Positions 14,451 to 22,308 of a stretch of DNA of 39,086 nucleotides are shown piece by piece. The position numbers and the translations under genes were made by a program. The stretch's first letter is position 1; each line of letters opens with the position of its first letter. This DNA is from a virus, in IMG/VR virus record IMGVR_UViG_3300025846_000392, positions 1 through 39,086 of that record. One strand, written 5' to 3'. The notes under the pieces are model-generated. The model had not been told where the DNA came from and did no database searches. It saw only the letters and a list, made by a program, of their open reading frames with translations.

Positions 14451-16505
14451 ATGGCTAAAAAGTTAGTAAAGCAAGAAGGCCAGGCGGGTGCAATCGGAGC
14501 TGCCCGCGATATGGTCGCCCAACTGCAAACTCAGGCACAGAACGGTCAAATTGACGGTGCTATGCTTGACCAGCTTGAGGCAATTTTGAATGTAAGCGTT
14601 GACACTGCGAAAGATGAGCAACCGAAGCTCAAGGCAGAAGCCGACGCCGCCCCGGACGTGCCAGAGGTTGAAGCCCCTGCCCCCGCCCCAGATGCAGAGA
14701 CGCCCGAAAAGACCCCCGACGAGTTCGGCAAGGTAGATGAGGCATTACCCGAAGAAGAAGAAACTCTTCCAGAGGAAGAAGAAAAGACCAAACCAGAGCA
14801 AGAGGAGCCTACTATGGAAAAAGACATTGTTAGTAAGGTTGAACCTGCGACCGCACGCCCACCGCGCGTGAACCTGCAGTTCGACAAGGTAGACGACCTC
14901 AACTCTCGTTTGCCTGAGTTTATCAAAAATATGGAAACCGGACAGGTTGCTAAGGCGCAAAAAGTCGCAGGCAACGACACTCGTGATTTCGATACCATGT
15001 TCAGCATGGCACAGCACGCGTTGCTTGAAGAAGGCGGGTGGCGTTCCAATAACCTCACCAAGCTGAGCACCATGGCGATAGACAACGCTAGTGACGCTTT
15101 GAATAAAAGCATTACTGCCTCGTCCGTTCCGGGTATTTATCTGATTCGCCTTGCGAAGCTGATGCTCCCCGTGTACGCTGGACTCACCAACCGCATCCCA
15201 ACAGATTCCCCCAAGGGAATGGGAAGCACCACGGCCACATGGCGTGCGCAACTCGGATTTGGTTCTCTTGCAGAAGCCAGCTTCTTCCGTGTACCAGAAG
15301 CTAGCATCGGCGTGAATCCCCCAACCAGCTTCTTGACTTTTGATGCCCCGTTCAATGACCTCGCGGTCAACGATTCTGTGACATTGAAAGCTTTACGCGC
15401 AAGCGCTGGATACAGCGATCCCCTGCAAATTGGGGTCATCAAGGCTATGTCCGCCCTCTTACGAGGACAGGAACGCGTTTTACTTGGCTCGAACCACACC
15501 GCAATCTCTGCCCCTGCTGCCGCCACCGTTGGCGCATCGGGTGCTCCTGCCGCAACAGTATTTGCAGCTGGTTCCTACGTCGTAGGCATCTCTGCCCTAA
15601 CCTATGAAGGTTGGTTGTCACAATCCAAGGGCGGTAGCGCTGCAGTTGGCGAGACCGTTGCTACCTTCGGTGCTCAATTCGTTTTGGGTGCTGGCAGCTC
15701 CTTGAATCTCACTTGGGCTGCTGTTCCAGGTGCTGTGGCTTACAATGTTTATGTTTCAGGTTCTTCCGGTCACTTCTCCGGTTCGACTTCGAAATGGAAT
15801 CAGATGGTCAACATCAACAAGGCGACTGTCTCTGCTCTATCGGCTGGCGCAAACGTCAGTCCCACAGCAGATACAACTGCCAACGAGACCTACGGTATTG
15901 AGGGCTTGCTGCAGTGGTGCTCTGGTTCAGTTATTTACGGGAACACCATCCCAGACAAGCAAGCCATCACCGACAATGCCGGCGCTGGTTTGACCGCAGG
16001 AAACGGCGGCATTACGCAGTTCGACGGAATTCTCGCAAATCTGTGGACCAAGTGGCACACTGCCCCATCAGTAATGGTTATGAGCCCTAACCTGAACGCT
16101 ACCCTCGTAGGGAAGCTCCAGGGACTCGGTTCTGGCAACTTCTATCGTATCGAGGTTGGTCAGGAACGCAACACGGTCAACGGCGGCATGATGGTCACAG
16201 GGTATGTGAACAAGTTCGCCCCGTTCGCAGACGGAACACCTCGGATGATCGACGTGATTCCTCACCCCTACATGCCAGAAGGTTCTGTCATGTTCTTGTC
16301 GGAAACCATTCCTTACCCCATGGGCAACGAGAGTCGCGGCTTCGTCCGAGACGTTTTACTGCCCTACACTTATTTCCCACTGCCTTCACAGGCTGCTGGC
16401 GTCAACCAAACAACCTACAATTTCGCTGTTACGACCTCCGAAACGTTGGAATGCTTCAACCCAGGGCCGCAGGCAATGTTGCAGGGTGTGGATTATTCTG
16501 CATAA
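14451..16505 (+). CDS. Major capsid protein with acidic N-terminal region and an Ig/FN3-like insertion
   Basis: The gene position after the protease and the C-terminal two thirds indicate the HK97-fold major capsid protein. The first 121 residues are Ala/Glu/Pro-rich and very acidic, like a delta-domain or scaffold removed on maturation. Residues about 365-470 contain a beta-rich insertion with AAVPGAVAYNVYVSG, a fibronectin type III or Ig-like signature, flanked by Gly/Ala/Ser linkers; it probably projects from the capsid surface. I chose the ATG at 14451 (MAKKLVKQ) because TAGGAGAA lies just upstream; a longer start at 14436 lacks that spacing. An in-frame ATG at 14814, six bases after AGAGGAG, could start a shorter capsid form without the acidic part. 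At 684 residues the protein is long for the family. Confidence 0.85.
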   Translation: MAKKLVKQEGQAGAIGAARDMVAQLQTQAQNGQIDGAMLDQLEAILNVSVDTAKDEQPKLKAEADAAPDVPEVEAPAPAPDAETPEKTPDEFGKVDEALPEEEETLPEEEEKTKPEQEEPTMEKDIVSKVEPATARPPRVNLQFDKVDDLNSRLPEFIKNMETGQVAKAQKVAGNDTRDFDTMFSMAQHALLEEGGWRSNNLTKLSTMAIDNASDALNKSITASSVPGIYLIRLAKLMLPVYAGLTNRIPTDSPKGMGSTTATWRAQLGFGSLAEASFFRVPEASIGVNPPTSFLTFDAPFNDLAVNDSVTLKALRASAGYSDPLQIGVIKAMSALLRGQERVLLGSNHTAISAPAAATVGASGAPAATVFAAGSYVVGISALTYEGWLSQSKGGSAAVGETVATFGAQFVLGAGSSLNLTWAAVPGAVAYNVYVSGSSGHFSGSTSKWNQMVNINKATVSALSAGANVSPTADTTANETYGIEGLLQWCSGSVIYGNTIPDKQAITDNAGAGLTAGNGGITQFDGILANLWTKWHTAPSVMVMSPNLNATLVGKLQGLGSGNFYRIEVGQERNTVNGGMMVTGYVNKFAPFADGTPRMIDVIPHPYMPEGSVMFLSETIPYPMGNESRGFVRDVLLPYTYFPLPSQAAGVNQTTYNFAVTTSETLECFNPGPQAMLQGVDYSA

Positions 16506-16510
16506 CGATT

Positions 16511-17056
16511 ATGACCAAATCGACGTCTAAGGTCACTCTTGAAGACTTCGAGGGTTTGGCGAAGGCTTTGGGCAACGCGAAAGCGCTGTTCAAGCCCTTC
16601 GCCAGTCGGGCTATGTCCGAGTGCCTCGTGGCTATTTCTGCTGAGATCGAACCTTATCCGCCACAACCAGACAGAATGCGCTCAGGACATCTTAATACCT
16701 ATGTACGCGGGATGGGTTCTTATCCTAAGAGTGCGTTTATTCCTGATGTTGAGGAGCCTGGAGGCTTTTCAATTAAGAAAGGCGCGAAGGCTATCAAGCT
16801 GACGAGCCAGCAAATGGACAAAAAATATAGACAAGGGGTCAAAGTAACCAGCGACAAAGTGGTTGGTATTCTCTCAAACGAGGCAACCTATTCTGGCTGG
16901 GTAGTCGGGCCTGAAAAAGGCACCCCGCATCAAGTGTCATTCCACGCCGATACTGGCTGGGTAAATTCAGACAATGCAGTCAAGCAGGCAATGCCTGTGA
17001 TAACCGACGCGATGGACGCTGCGGTTGAAGATTTTGTAGAATTTTTGGCGATGTAA
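16511..17056 (+). CDS. Head-tail connector/minor protein (HK97 gp10-like)
   Basis: The 181-residue protein starts at the ATG at 16511 (MTKSTSKVTLEDF), five bases after the capsid stop. An upstream in-frame start would lie inside the capsid gene. Its middle contains EIEPYPPQPDRMRSGHLN and its later part a Gly/Trp-rich segment ending in a helical EDFVEFLAM. This layout is like HK97 gp10-family neck or tail-completion proteins, which join tail to head. The position between capsid and other connector genes supports the role; the family call is by pattern only. The ribosome binding site is weak. Confidence 0.62.
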   Translation: MTKSTSKVTLEDFEGLAKALGNAKALFKPFASRAMSECLVAISAEIEPYPPQPDRMRSGHLNTYVRGMGSYPKSAFIPDVEEPGGFSIKKGAKAIKLTSQQMDKKYRQGVKVTSDKVVGILSNEATYSGWVVGPEKGTPHQVSFHADTGWVNSDNAVKQAMPVITDAMDAAVEDFVEFLAM

Positions 17057-17064
17057 AGGCAGAT

Positions 17065-17685
17065 ATGGACTACTGTACACTTGAACGAGTAAAGCAAGCA
17101 ATGCACATCACCAGCGGGAGTTCCGTTGATGATGCTTTGCTCTCGCTGTTAGTTACTGCTGCCAGTCGCACTTGGGATAGACTTTGCACAGGTGTTCCTG
17201 ATGGAACTGATTATTTCAAGACAGAGGATGTTGTCGATGAGCGCCTTACAGGGCAGATAGACTACATCGGTGGCACGATAATCTGCTATCCGCATAAGCC
17301 TATCATCAACAGCGTGGCCTCAATTTCTTATCAGAACAGGATTATCGACGAGGTTCATGCGGTCTCGGGAAGCCGAGTAGACTGCTACGGAGGGCGTGTG
17401 ACTGCTTACCCACATGCTGCTCCAACATCGTTTCCACGCGCCTGCAGGGTTGCTATCTCTTACAATGGCGGCTTAGGTGCAACGACTGCGGACCTGCCAG
17501 CTGACATGCAGGAGGCGGTTGCAATTCTTGCGATACGCTTCTATCGTGAGGCTGAAAGTGGGGTCGGTGACGCGATAGGCGTAGCCGAGCTAACCCAGTT
17601 AGTTTATACAAAGGCCATTCCTGTTCGGGTAGCGAATGTGGCAGAGGTTTACAAACGTAGAGTGGGGTGGCGTAATGTCGCTTAA
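17065..17685 (+). CDS. Head-tail connector (gp6/SPP1 gp15-like adaptor)
   Basis: The 206-residue protein begins with DYCTLERVKQAMHI and SVDDALLSLLVTAASRTWDRLC, the usual helical N-terminus of adaptor proteins that bind under the portal (HK97 gp6 and SPP1 gp15 families). A beta-rich middle (YPHKPIINSVASISY, AYPHAAPTSFPRACRVAISYNGG) and a helix with DLPADMQEAVAILAIRFYRE follow, all typical of the family. It sits in the connector cluster after the capsid. The next gene starts within its last 11 bases. Confidence 0.75.
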   Translation: MDYCTLERVKQAMHITSGSSVDDALLSLLVTAASRTWDRLCTGVPDGTDYFKTEDVVDERLTGQIDYIGGTIICYPHKPIINSVASISYQNRIIDEVHAVSGSRVDCYGGRVTAYPHAAPTSFPRACRVAISYNGGLGATTADLPADMQEAVAILAIRFYREAESGVGDAIGVAELTQLVYTKAIPVRVANVAEVYKRRVGWRNVA

Positions 17686-18166
17686 GACAGGCAACGTTGA
17701 TGAAGTGATGACTAAACTCGCAATTATAGAACGCGAGATCCTTGATCCTGTATCAGGTAGAGCGGTCATTGCTTTTGAAAATATCCCATATACTGTAAGC
17801 ACAGCAGACATGCCTCTCTTCGTAAATTTTGTAGGCACACTCACGGACTCAGAAATGGTGGGAAGTGATGAAGATGCTCGCACCTTCAATGATACAAGAA
17901 CATATATTCTGACTCTCTACCACTCACCGTACGGCTCAGGGGTAGAAGGTGAGAAGATGGGCCTGCTCACACCCTATTTCGCACTCGTTTATGATACGTT
18001 CGCAAAGTACCCGCACTTAAAGATGATGGGTGGGATAGTAGACTCTAATATACAAGGCGACTCAGGCATGACAATCGTGAACTTCGTAGGCCAGCAGTAT
18101 TATGGCATACGATTCACGTTACAAGTAACAAGCAAGACAAGACGCCCATTGGGCGATTATGAATAA
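17675..18166 (+). CDS. Putative tail completion/terminator protein
   Basis: The 163-residue product starts at the ATG at 17675 (MSLKTGNVDEVM), overlapping the adaptor gene by 11 bases, with a G-rich ribosome binding site (GAGTGGGG) upstream. A longer in-frame start lies deeper in the previous gene and is less likely. The sequence alternates short helices and beta strands, with RTYILTLYHSPYG and YYGIRFTLQVTSKTRRP. The position just before the tail tube gene is where tail terminator or completion proteins are encoded. No family motif is recognised. Confidence 0.6.
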   Translation: MSLKTGNVDEVMTKLAIIEREILDPVSGRAVIAFENIPYTVSTADMPLFVNFVGTLTDSEMVGSDEDARTFNDTRTYILTLYHSPYGSGVEGEKMGLLTPYFALVYDTFAKYPHLKMMGGIVDSNIQGDSGMTIVNFVGQQYYGIRFTLQVTSKTRRPLGDYE

Positions 18167-18184
18167 AGAAAGAGGAGAACTATT

Positions 18185-19111
18185 ATGACTGCTCCAAGCA
18201 AAGTAAGATCTACAGTTGGATTTAGGAGTATCGTTTTATACGAACTCAACCCCAGTTCCTACCCAATTGGGGCGGCAACCCTAGAGGCTCAAAATCCCTA
18301 CGTGCCATTCGGCACCGGAGGCTCTTCAATTTCGGGCTCAACCGTCGCTGTGCCTGCTGGTGCAGTGGTCTCAGGCTCTATTGGGTATTATGGCATCAAG
18401 TGGTCTGGTGCTAAAGTATTGACAATCAACGATCCCACCCCACGCGTCATGGCGCACGTCGGCGACGATGGTGTTATCTGCTTGCAGGTTCTACCAGCTC
18501 TCGAGCCCGCCAATGGTGAACTCCGTTTGGATAAGACCAATGACATCGTGGACGCCATCTCAGCCAACATCAAGAAGTTCACTGTCGCGGAAGCTAACAT
18601 TCTTGGATCCATCACTGGACAAAGAGGATTTGAGAACCAGGTTGGCGCTTTAGCCTACGCATTCGCGCAGGACACTGACCCTGACTCCAGCCAGTTTGGC
18701 TCGTCTGTGTGGGACTTCCGTCTCTTTCCTAAAGCAACTGTGTTCGTCCGTGACACGGGTTACACGCAGGAAGTCAACGAGCGCACTTACTCGTTCACAC
18801 CTGCTTACTGCGTGCAGCACTTGTGGGGCACCGCTTTCTCGATTGCAATAGAGGGGTTCACCCGTGCACAAATCGTACGAGGCGTAAGCCAATACAAACC
18901 AGTGCTCGTGTCCTTCTTAGGCGACGGTGCAACCCTTGCGTTCCCGTTTGATTCCGCTAAACCCGCGGCCGCAGTTGGCAAGATTGCAGTTTGGGTCAAT
19001 GGAACATTGAAGACCATCACAACTGATTATTTATCAGCAGTTGGTGGTATTAGCATGAAAGTCGCACCCGCTGCGAACGCAGTTATCTGTGTGTTCTATG
19101 AAACAGCCTAA
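18185..19111 (+). CDS. Major tail (tube) protein
   Basis: This 308-residue protein is placed directly before the tail assembly chaperone and tape measure genes, where siphoviruses encode the tail tube subunit. It has a beta-rich body with an N-terminal Ser/Gly segment and a middle region (SSVWDFRLFPKATVFVRD and QEVNERTYSFTPAY) typical of tube proteins. The C-terminal about 75 residues (LVSFLGDGATLAFPFDSAKP, KIAVWVNGTLK) look like a small extra beta domain that may decorate the tail surface. A GAGGAG ribosome binding site precedes the ATG. No catalytic motifs are seen or expected. Confidence 0.78.
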   Translation: MTAPSKVRSTVGFRSIVLYELNPSSYPIGAATLEAQNPYVPFGTGGSSISGSTVAVPAGAVVSGSIGYYGIKWSGAKVLTINDPTPRVMAHVGDDGVICLQVLPALEPANGELRLDKTNDIVDAISANIKKFTVAEANILGSITGQRGFENQVGALAYAFAQDTDPDSSQFGSSVWDFRLFPKATVFVRDTGYTQEVNERTYSFTPAYCVQHLWGTAFSIAIEGFTRAQIVRGVSQYKPVLVSFLGDGATLAFPFDSAKPAAAVGKIAVWVNGTLKTITTDYLSAVGGISMKVAPAANAVICVFYETA

Positions 19112-19129
19112 CCTATAAAGGAGATTATC

Positions 19130-19507
19130 ATGAGTGAGAAACAAACGACACTCACCTACAATCTCGACGATGCCGAGGTTACGATTACGGTCGTAAGAGC
19201 CTCGGCTAAAATCGGCATTGAACGGTACCTGCTAGCGAGTAAAGGTTCTGATGAGAACAAGGAAGAAACAAGTGAAGCGCTCAAGATTTTGCGCTTAATG
19301 TTGTATCCAGATCTAACTTCAGCAACAAAAGAAGTTATTGGCATTACATTCCCCCTTACTTTCGAAGAATTCGTTGAACTGCCAGAGGAGCTCATGAATG
19401 TGTGGGCGGACGCTGTTTATAAGTGCAACCCGCAATGGAGGTTGGCACAACCAGAGACCGTCGACCCTTTACAAGTCGAAAAGACGAAGCCCTCAAAGAA
19501 AGGGTAA
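19130..19507 (+). CDS. Tail assembly chaperone, short form (gpG-like)
   Basis: The 125-residue protein sits between tail tube and tape measure, the standard place of the tail assembly chaperone. It has a small beta-hairpin start (TLTYNLDDAEVTITVVRA) and then helices including FEEFVELPEELMNVWADAVYKC. The chaperone coats the tape measure protein before tube assembly and is absent from virions. A second open frame in -1 overlaps its 3' end, which points to a programmed frameshift as in lambda G/GT. AAAGGAG precedes the start. Confidence 0.8.
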   Translation: MSEKQTTLTYNLDDAEVTITVVRASAKIGIERYLLASKGSDENKEETSEALKILRLMLYPDLTSATKEVIGITFPLTFEEFVELPEELMNVWADAVYKCNPQWRLAQPETVDPLQVEKTKPSKKG

Positions 19508-19749
19508 CCGCCTATTGTGCCGATAAGAGTGATGATGAACTTGCAAAAGAGCGATTCATTCCCTTGCTCGAAGGTGACATGGGTGATTTCGAAGAGGCAT
19601 GGAAATACTTTCTATTGATGGAGGCCACCGACTGGAAGCATTTGCCGAAGGCAGGTGGGCTCGAAGAACAGGACGAGGTACTCATGAACAATATATTCGC
19701 GATTACATCGTTTGTGCGTAAAATACAGAAAGTGAACAACAATGGATGA
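19423..19749 (+). CDS. Tail assembly chaperone extension (gpT-like), made by -1 frameshift
   Basis: This is the open part of the -1 frame relative to the chaperone gene; the frame opens after a stop at 19420-19422. The useful product is the region after about residue 20 (DEALKERVTAYCADKSDDEL onward), joined to the short form to give a protein of roughly 206 residues. The internal GTG at 19423 has no ribosome binding site, so independent translation is unlikely. No perfect X-XXY-YYZ heptamer is present. The nearest candidates are C-GAA-AAG at 19477-19483 and A-AAG-AAA at 19495-19501. The end overlaps the tape measure start by eight bases. Confidence 0.7.
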   Translation: MQPAMEVGTTRDRRPFTSRKDEALKERVTAYCADKSDDELAKERFIPLLEGDMGDFEEAWKYFLLMEATDWKHLPKAGGLEEQDEVLMNNIFAITSFVRKIQKVNNNG

Positions 19750-21898
19750 GAAGAAACTACGACTCCTCATAGAAGCTGTCCTTGACGAAAAGGGTTTTAA
19801 GCAGTCTGAAGAGGCGCTTAAGAAGCTCGGTGCTCAGACTGCTAATGCAGGCGAAGTCACAAAGCAGGCGAGTAAGAACCTCTCCTCATTTATGGACAAG
19901 TCTCTAAGTTTCTTAGGGACTGTAGGCTCAGTCGTAGGCGTAGTTGCAGGCGGGATGGCCCCGATTGCCAAATCTGCGCAGGATTATGTAAACAGCGTAA
20001 AGCTAGCGAACGCAACCTCCCGTGAATGGTTGGCTACCACCAGCCAAATAGAACAGGCGCAGATAAAAGTGAACAAGGCGAACGCCGAGTTCTTTGGGCC
20101 CATCTACTCCAAGTACGGTGACTTAATGAAGAAAGTGGGCGATTGGGCTGAGAACAATCCGGAGGGGGTGGTAGCTGGCACAGGAATCGCAGGTGCTGTA
20201 GGAACTATTGGTGCCTTGAATATATTAAAGGCAATTGGTACAAAATTAGGAATACTCGGTGGTGGTGCGGCTGCAGATGGAGCAATAAACACTTTTGGTG
20301 GGGTTGGAACAGCAACATACGGACCCGCAGCAGCCCCAGCAGCAGGTACCGCGGCGGCGGCAGGTGTTGGTGTAACCGTATTAGGTGCTACGGCGTCAGT
20401 TCTTGCTGGTCTTGGATTAGGCTTCAAAATAACCGATATGTTGTCGCAGACAGATTGGGGTAAGGAAAATAACGTCCCGTCATTTAATAAAACCGCTGTT
20501 GCCGGAGCAAGCGTGGTAGGGGATTTCTTAGACAAGCTAGACGAATGGATTGGCACCGACCCTGTGACTACTGGCAGAGGACAGATAATGGGAAGCACGG
20601 TTGGGGGTGTATTGGGGGAGTTTGATACTGTAAAAGGAGACACCTTCTTCGATAGACTTGTAAATGCCATGAAGGCAGGTCTTGGTATTGCAACAAGTGG
20701 CACCGTCACAACATCTGGTGGGGCGAACGACCCAAACGATAAATCAAATTTCAAGTCTCTTGAATTAACTAAAGCACAAATGGACTTCCGTAAGCAAGAG
20801 CTTTATGCACAGCAGGATTACATTCGCTCATATGGCTATGCAGTATCTGATTTCAACCGCAACAGAATTTATCAGGAAATGGATTACCAACGTCAGATTG
20901 GCATCTCAAGTAGAAACTTTAATATTCAGCAAGCGCAGTCAGAACGCATGTTCTACCTGCAACGGGCTATCGCACTAAGAGATTTCCAAATCTCTGTCAG
21001 TAGAAATGACTACGATTACGCGGTTTCTCGTAAGCGGGCACAGGAAGATCAGAATTTCAGTTTGAAGCAGATTATGATAAGTGGAGACGCTTTGGCGTAC
21101 TATTACTCACAGCGTCAATTCAACATCAATAAGACGCGTGCAGAAGAAGATTATCAGTTGCAGAAACAGCGCTCACAGGAAGACTTCAACCGCTCGCAAG
21201 GTGACAGCCTAATGTTCTTCGGGATCGAGCGGGCATTCACTAAACAGCAGTTCGATATTTCTATGGCAGATCGTGCACTAGAGTATCAGATAATGCGTGA
21301 TAGGGCAGCGTGGGAATTTGAGAATATAACCTTAAAACGCATGAACGAAGAGTATGGCATTGCGGCGAATCGCCGGATGGCTGCGTTCAATGAATCAATT
21401 TTGCCTGAGTTTATACAGGAAGAAAAGTTGAAGCTTATCTACCAAACCATGTATCGAGATGTATCCATACAGGGCTACATAGACGCCGCAGGCGCAATGC
21501 AAACTTATTTTGGCAAACTTGTAACTGCGTATTCTAACGCCGGATATGCGCCGGGTGCAGCGGCAGGGAGCGTTGGTATGGGTAATGGAGATGGTGGAGG
21601 CAGTGGCGGTGGCGGTGGTGGGAACGTCGAAGAACCAATGGCTGTTGGTGGTTATACATATAACCGTAGGTACCAGCTTCACGACCACGAGTACGTGCTG
21701 ACCAAGAACACAACCAAATCACTTGAGAGTGTCGCACAGGGCAGGCTTACGCAGGAAAAGGTGATGGGGCTCCTGACGGGCGGCGGAAGCGGTATGACGT
21801 ATAACGATAACAGGCAGTTCTCGCGTGGTCTCTCGGTTGACGAGAAGATAATAATGAGGCAAGAATTGCGACAGATGGTAGTGGAGGCATTCCGATGA
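19742..21898 (+). CDS. Tape measure protein
   Basis: The protein determines tail length by spanning the tail lumen. Its 718 residues would correspond to a tail of roughly 100 nm using about 1.5 angstrom per residue. It starts with a helical EKKLRLLIEAVLDEKGFKQS segment and has hydrophobic Gly/Ala-rich stretches near residues 57-79, 140-165 and 205-230 that may act in membrane passage. From residue 349 to 526 it shows a regular 11-residue repeat with an aromatic residue at each turn (DF, DY, DF, DY and so on). A Gly-rich loop near residue 620 precedes a short C-terminal domain. It overlaps the chaperone frame by eight bases and the next gene by four (ATGA). Confidence 0.9.
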   Translation: MDEKKLRLLIEAVLDEKGFKQSEEALKKLGAQTANAGEVTKQASKNLSSFMDKSLSFLGTVGSVVGVVAGGMAPIAKSAQDYVNSVKLANATSREWLATTSQIEQAQIKVNKANAEFFGPIYSKYGDLMKKVGDWAENNPEGVVAGTGIAGAVGTIGALNILKAIGTKLGILGGGAAADGAINTFGGVGTATYGPAAAPAAGTAAAAGVGVTVLGATASVLAGLGLGFKITDMLSQTDWGKENNVPSFNKTAVAGASVVGDFLDKLDEWIGTDPVTTGRGQIMGSTVGGVLGEFDTVKGDTFFDRLVNAMKAGLGIATSGTVTTSGGANDPNDKSNFKSLELTKAQMDFRKQELYAQQDYIRSYGYAVSDFNRNRIYQEMDYQRQIGISSRNFNIQQAQSERMFYLQRAIALRDFQISVSRNDYDYAVSRKRAQEDQNFSLKQIMISGDALAYYYSQRQFNINKTRAEEDYQLQKQRSQEDFNRSQGDSLMFFGIERAFTKQQFDISMADRALEYQIMRDRAAWEFENITLKRMNEEYGIAANRRMAAFNESILPEFIQEEKLKLIYQTMYRDVSIQGYIDAAGAMQTYFGKLVTAYSNAGYAPGAAAGSVGMGNGDGGGSGGGGGGNVEEPMAVGGYTYNRRYQLHDHEYVLTKNTTKSLESVAQGRLTQEKVMGLLTGGGSGMTYNDNRQFSRGLSVDEKIIMRQELRQMVVEAFR

Positions 21899-22308
21899 TA
21901 GCAGATTACACTCCAGACTATAAGATAGGGCTCGTCTCGAGCGGCTCGGGTTTTGCGAACCTCTCGGCTCTCGTCGTTTCCGGTAGCACGGTGAACGTGT
22001 CTTATCCTAAGTCCACTTACGTGCCTTACTCGTCCGAACAGCAGTTGATTTCGGGGTTGGTGAGAGGGGTTGGATACCCCGTGGCTACGTGGATTTGGGG
22101 CGCGATAACACGTGAAGAGCGCGACGCCTTGCGTTCATTCTGTCCTTACAAATCAGCGAGCGTGTACATCCGAACTAAGACAATGGACTCGGCTGATTCT
22201 TATGCTTCTTACTCTGCAGTCATGGTGTGGGACACGGACAACGAACAGCGTGATACACAGAGGCGTCTTGAATTCAAAATCACCTTCCAGACGTTGGTGG
22301 CACTATGA
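21895..22308 (+). CDS. Small tail tip protein (distal tail-like)
   Basis: The 137-residue protein lies between tape measure and the large tail protein and overlaps both by four bases. It has beta-strand character (LSALVVSGSTVNVSYPKSTYVPYS, and a final LEFKITFQTLVAL) and a conserved-looking VATWIWGAITREERDALR segment. This position usually holds the distal tail protein or a baseplate hub component. The sequence is shorter than typical Dit proteins, so the role is an inference from order. Confidence 0.6.
   Translation: MIADYTPDYKIGLVSSGSGFANLSALVVSGSTVNVSYPKSTYVPYSSEQQLISGLVRGVGYPVATWIWGAITREERDALRSFCPYKSASVYIRTKTMDSADSYASYSAVMVWDTDNEQRDTQRRLEFKITFQTLVAL

Noticed and set aside
20104-20754. Long antisense frame (216 codons) in the tape measure gene
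   Set aside because: It is a Pro/Ala/Val-rich shadow of the sense Gly/Ala codons, without a ribosome binding site.
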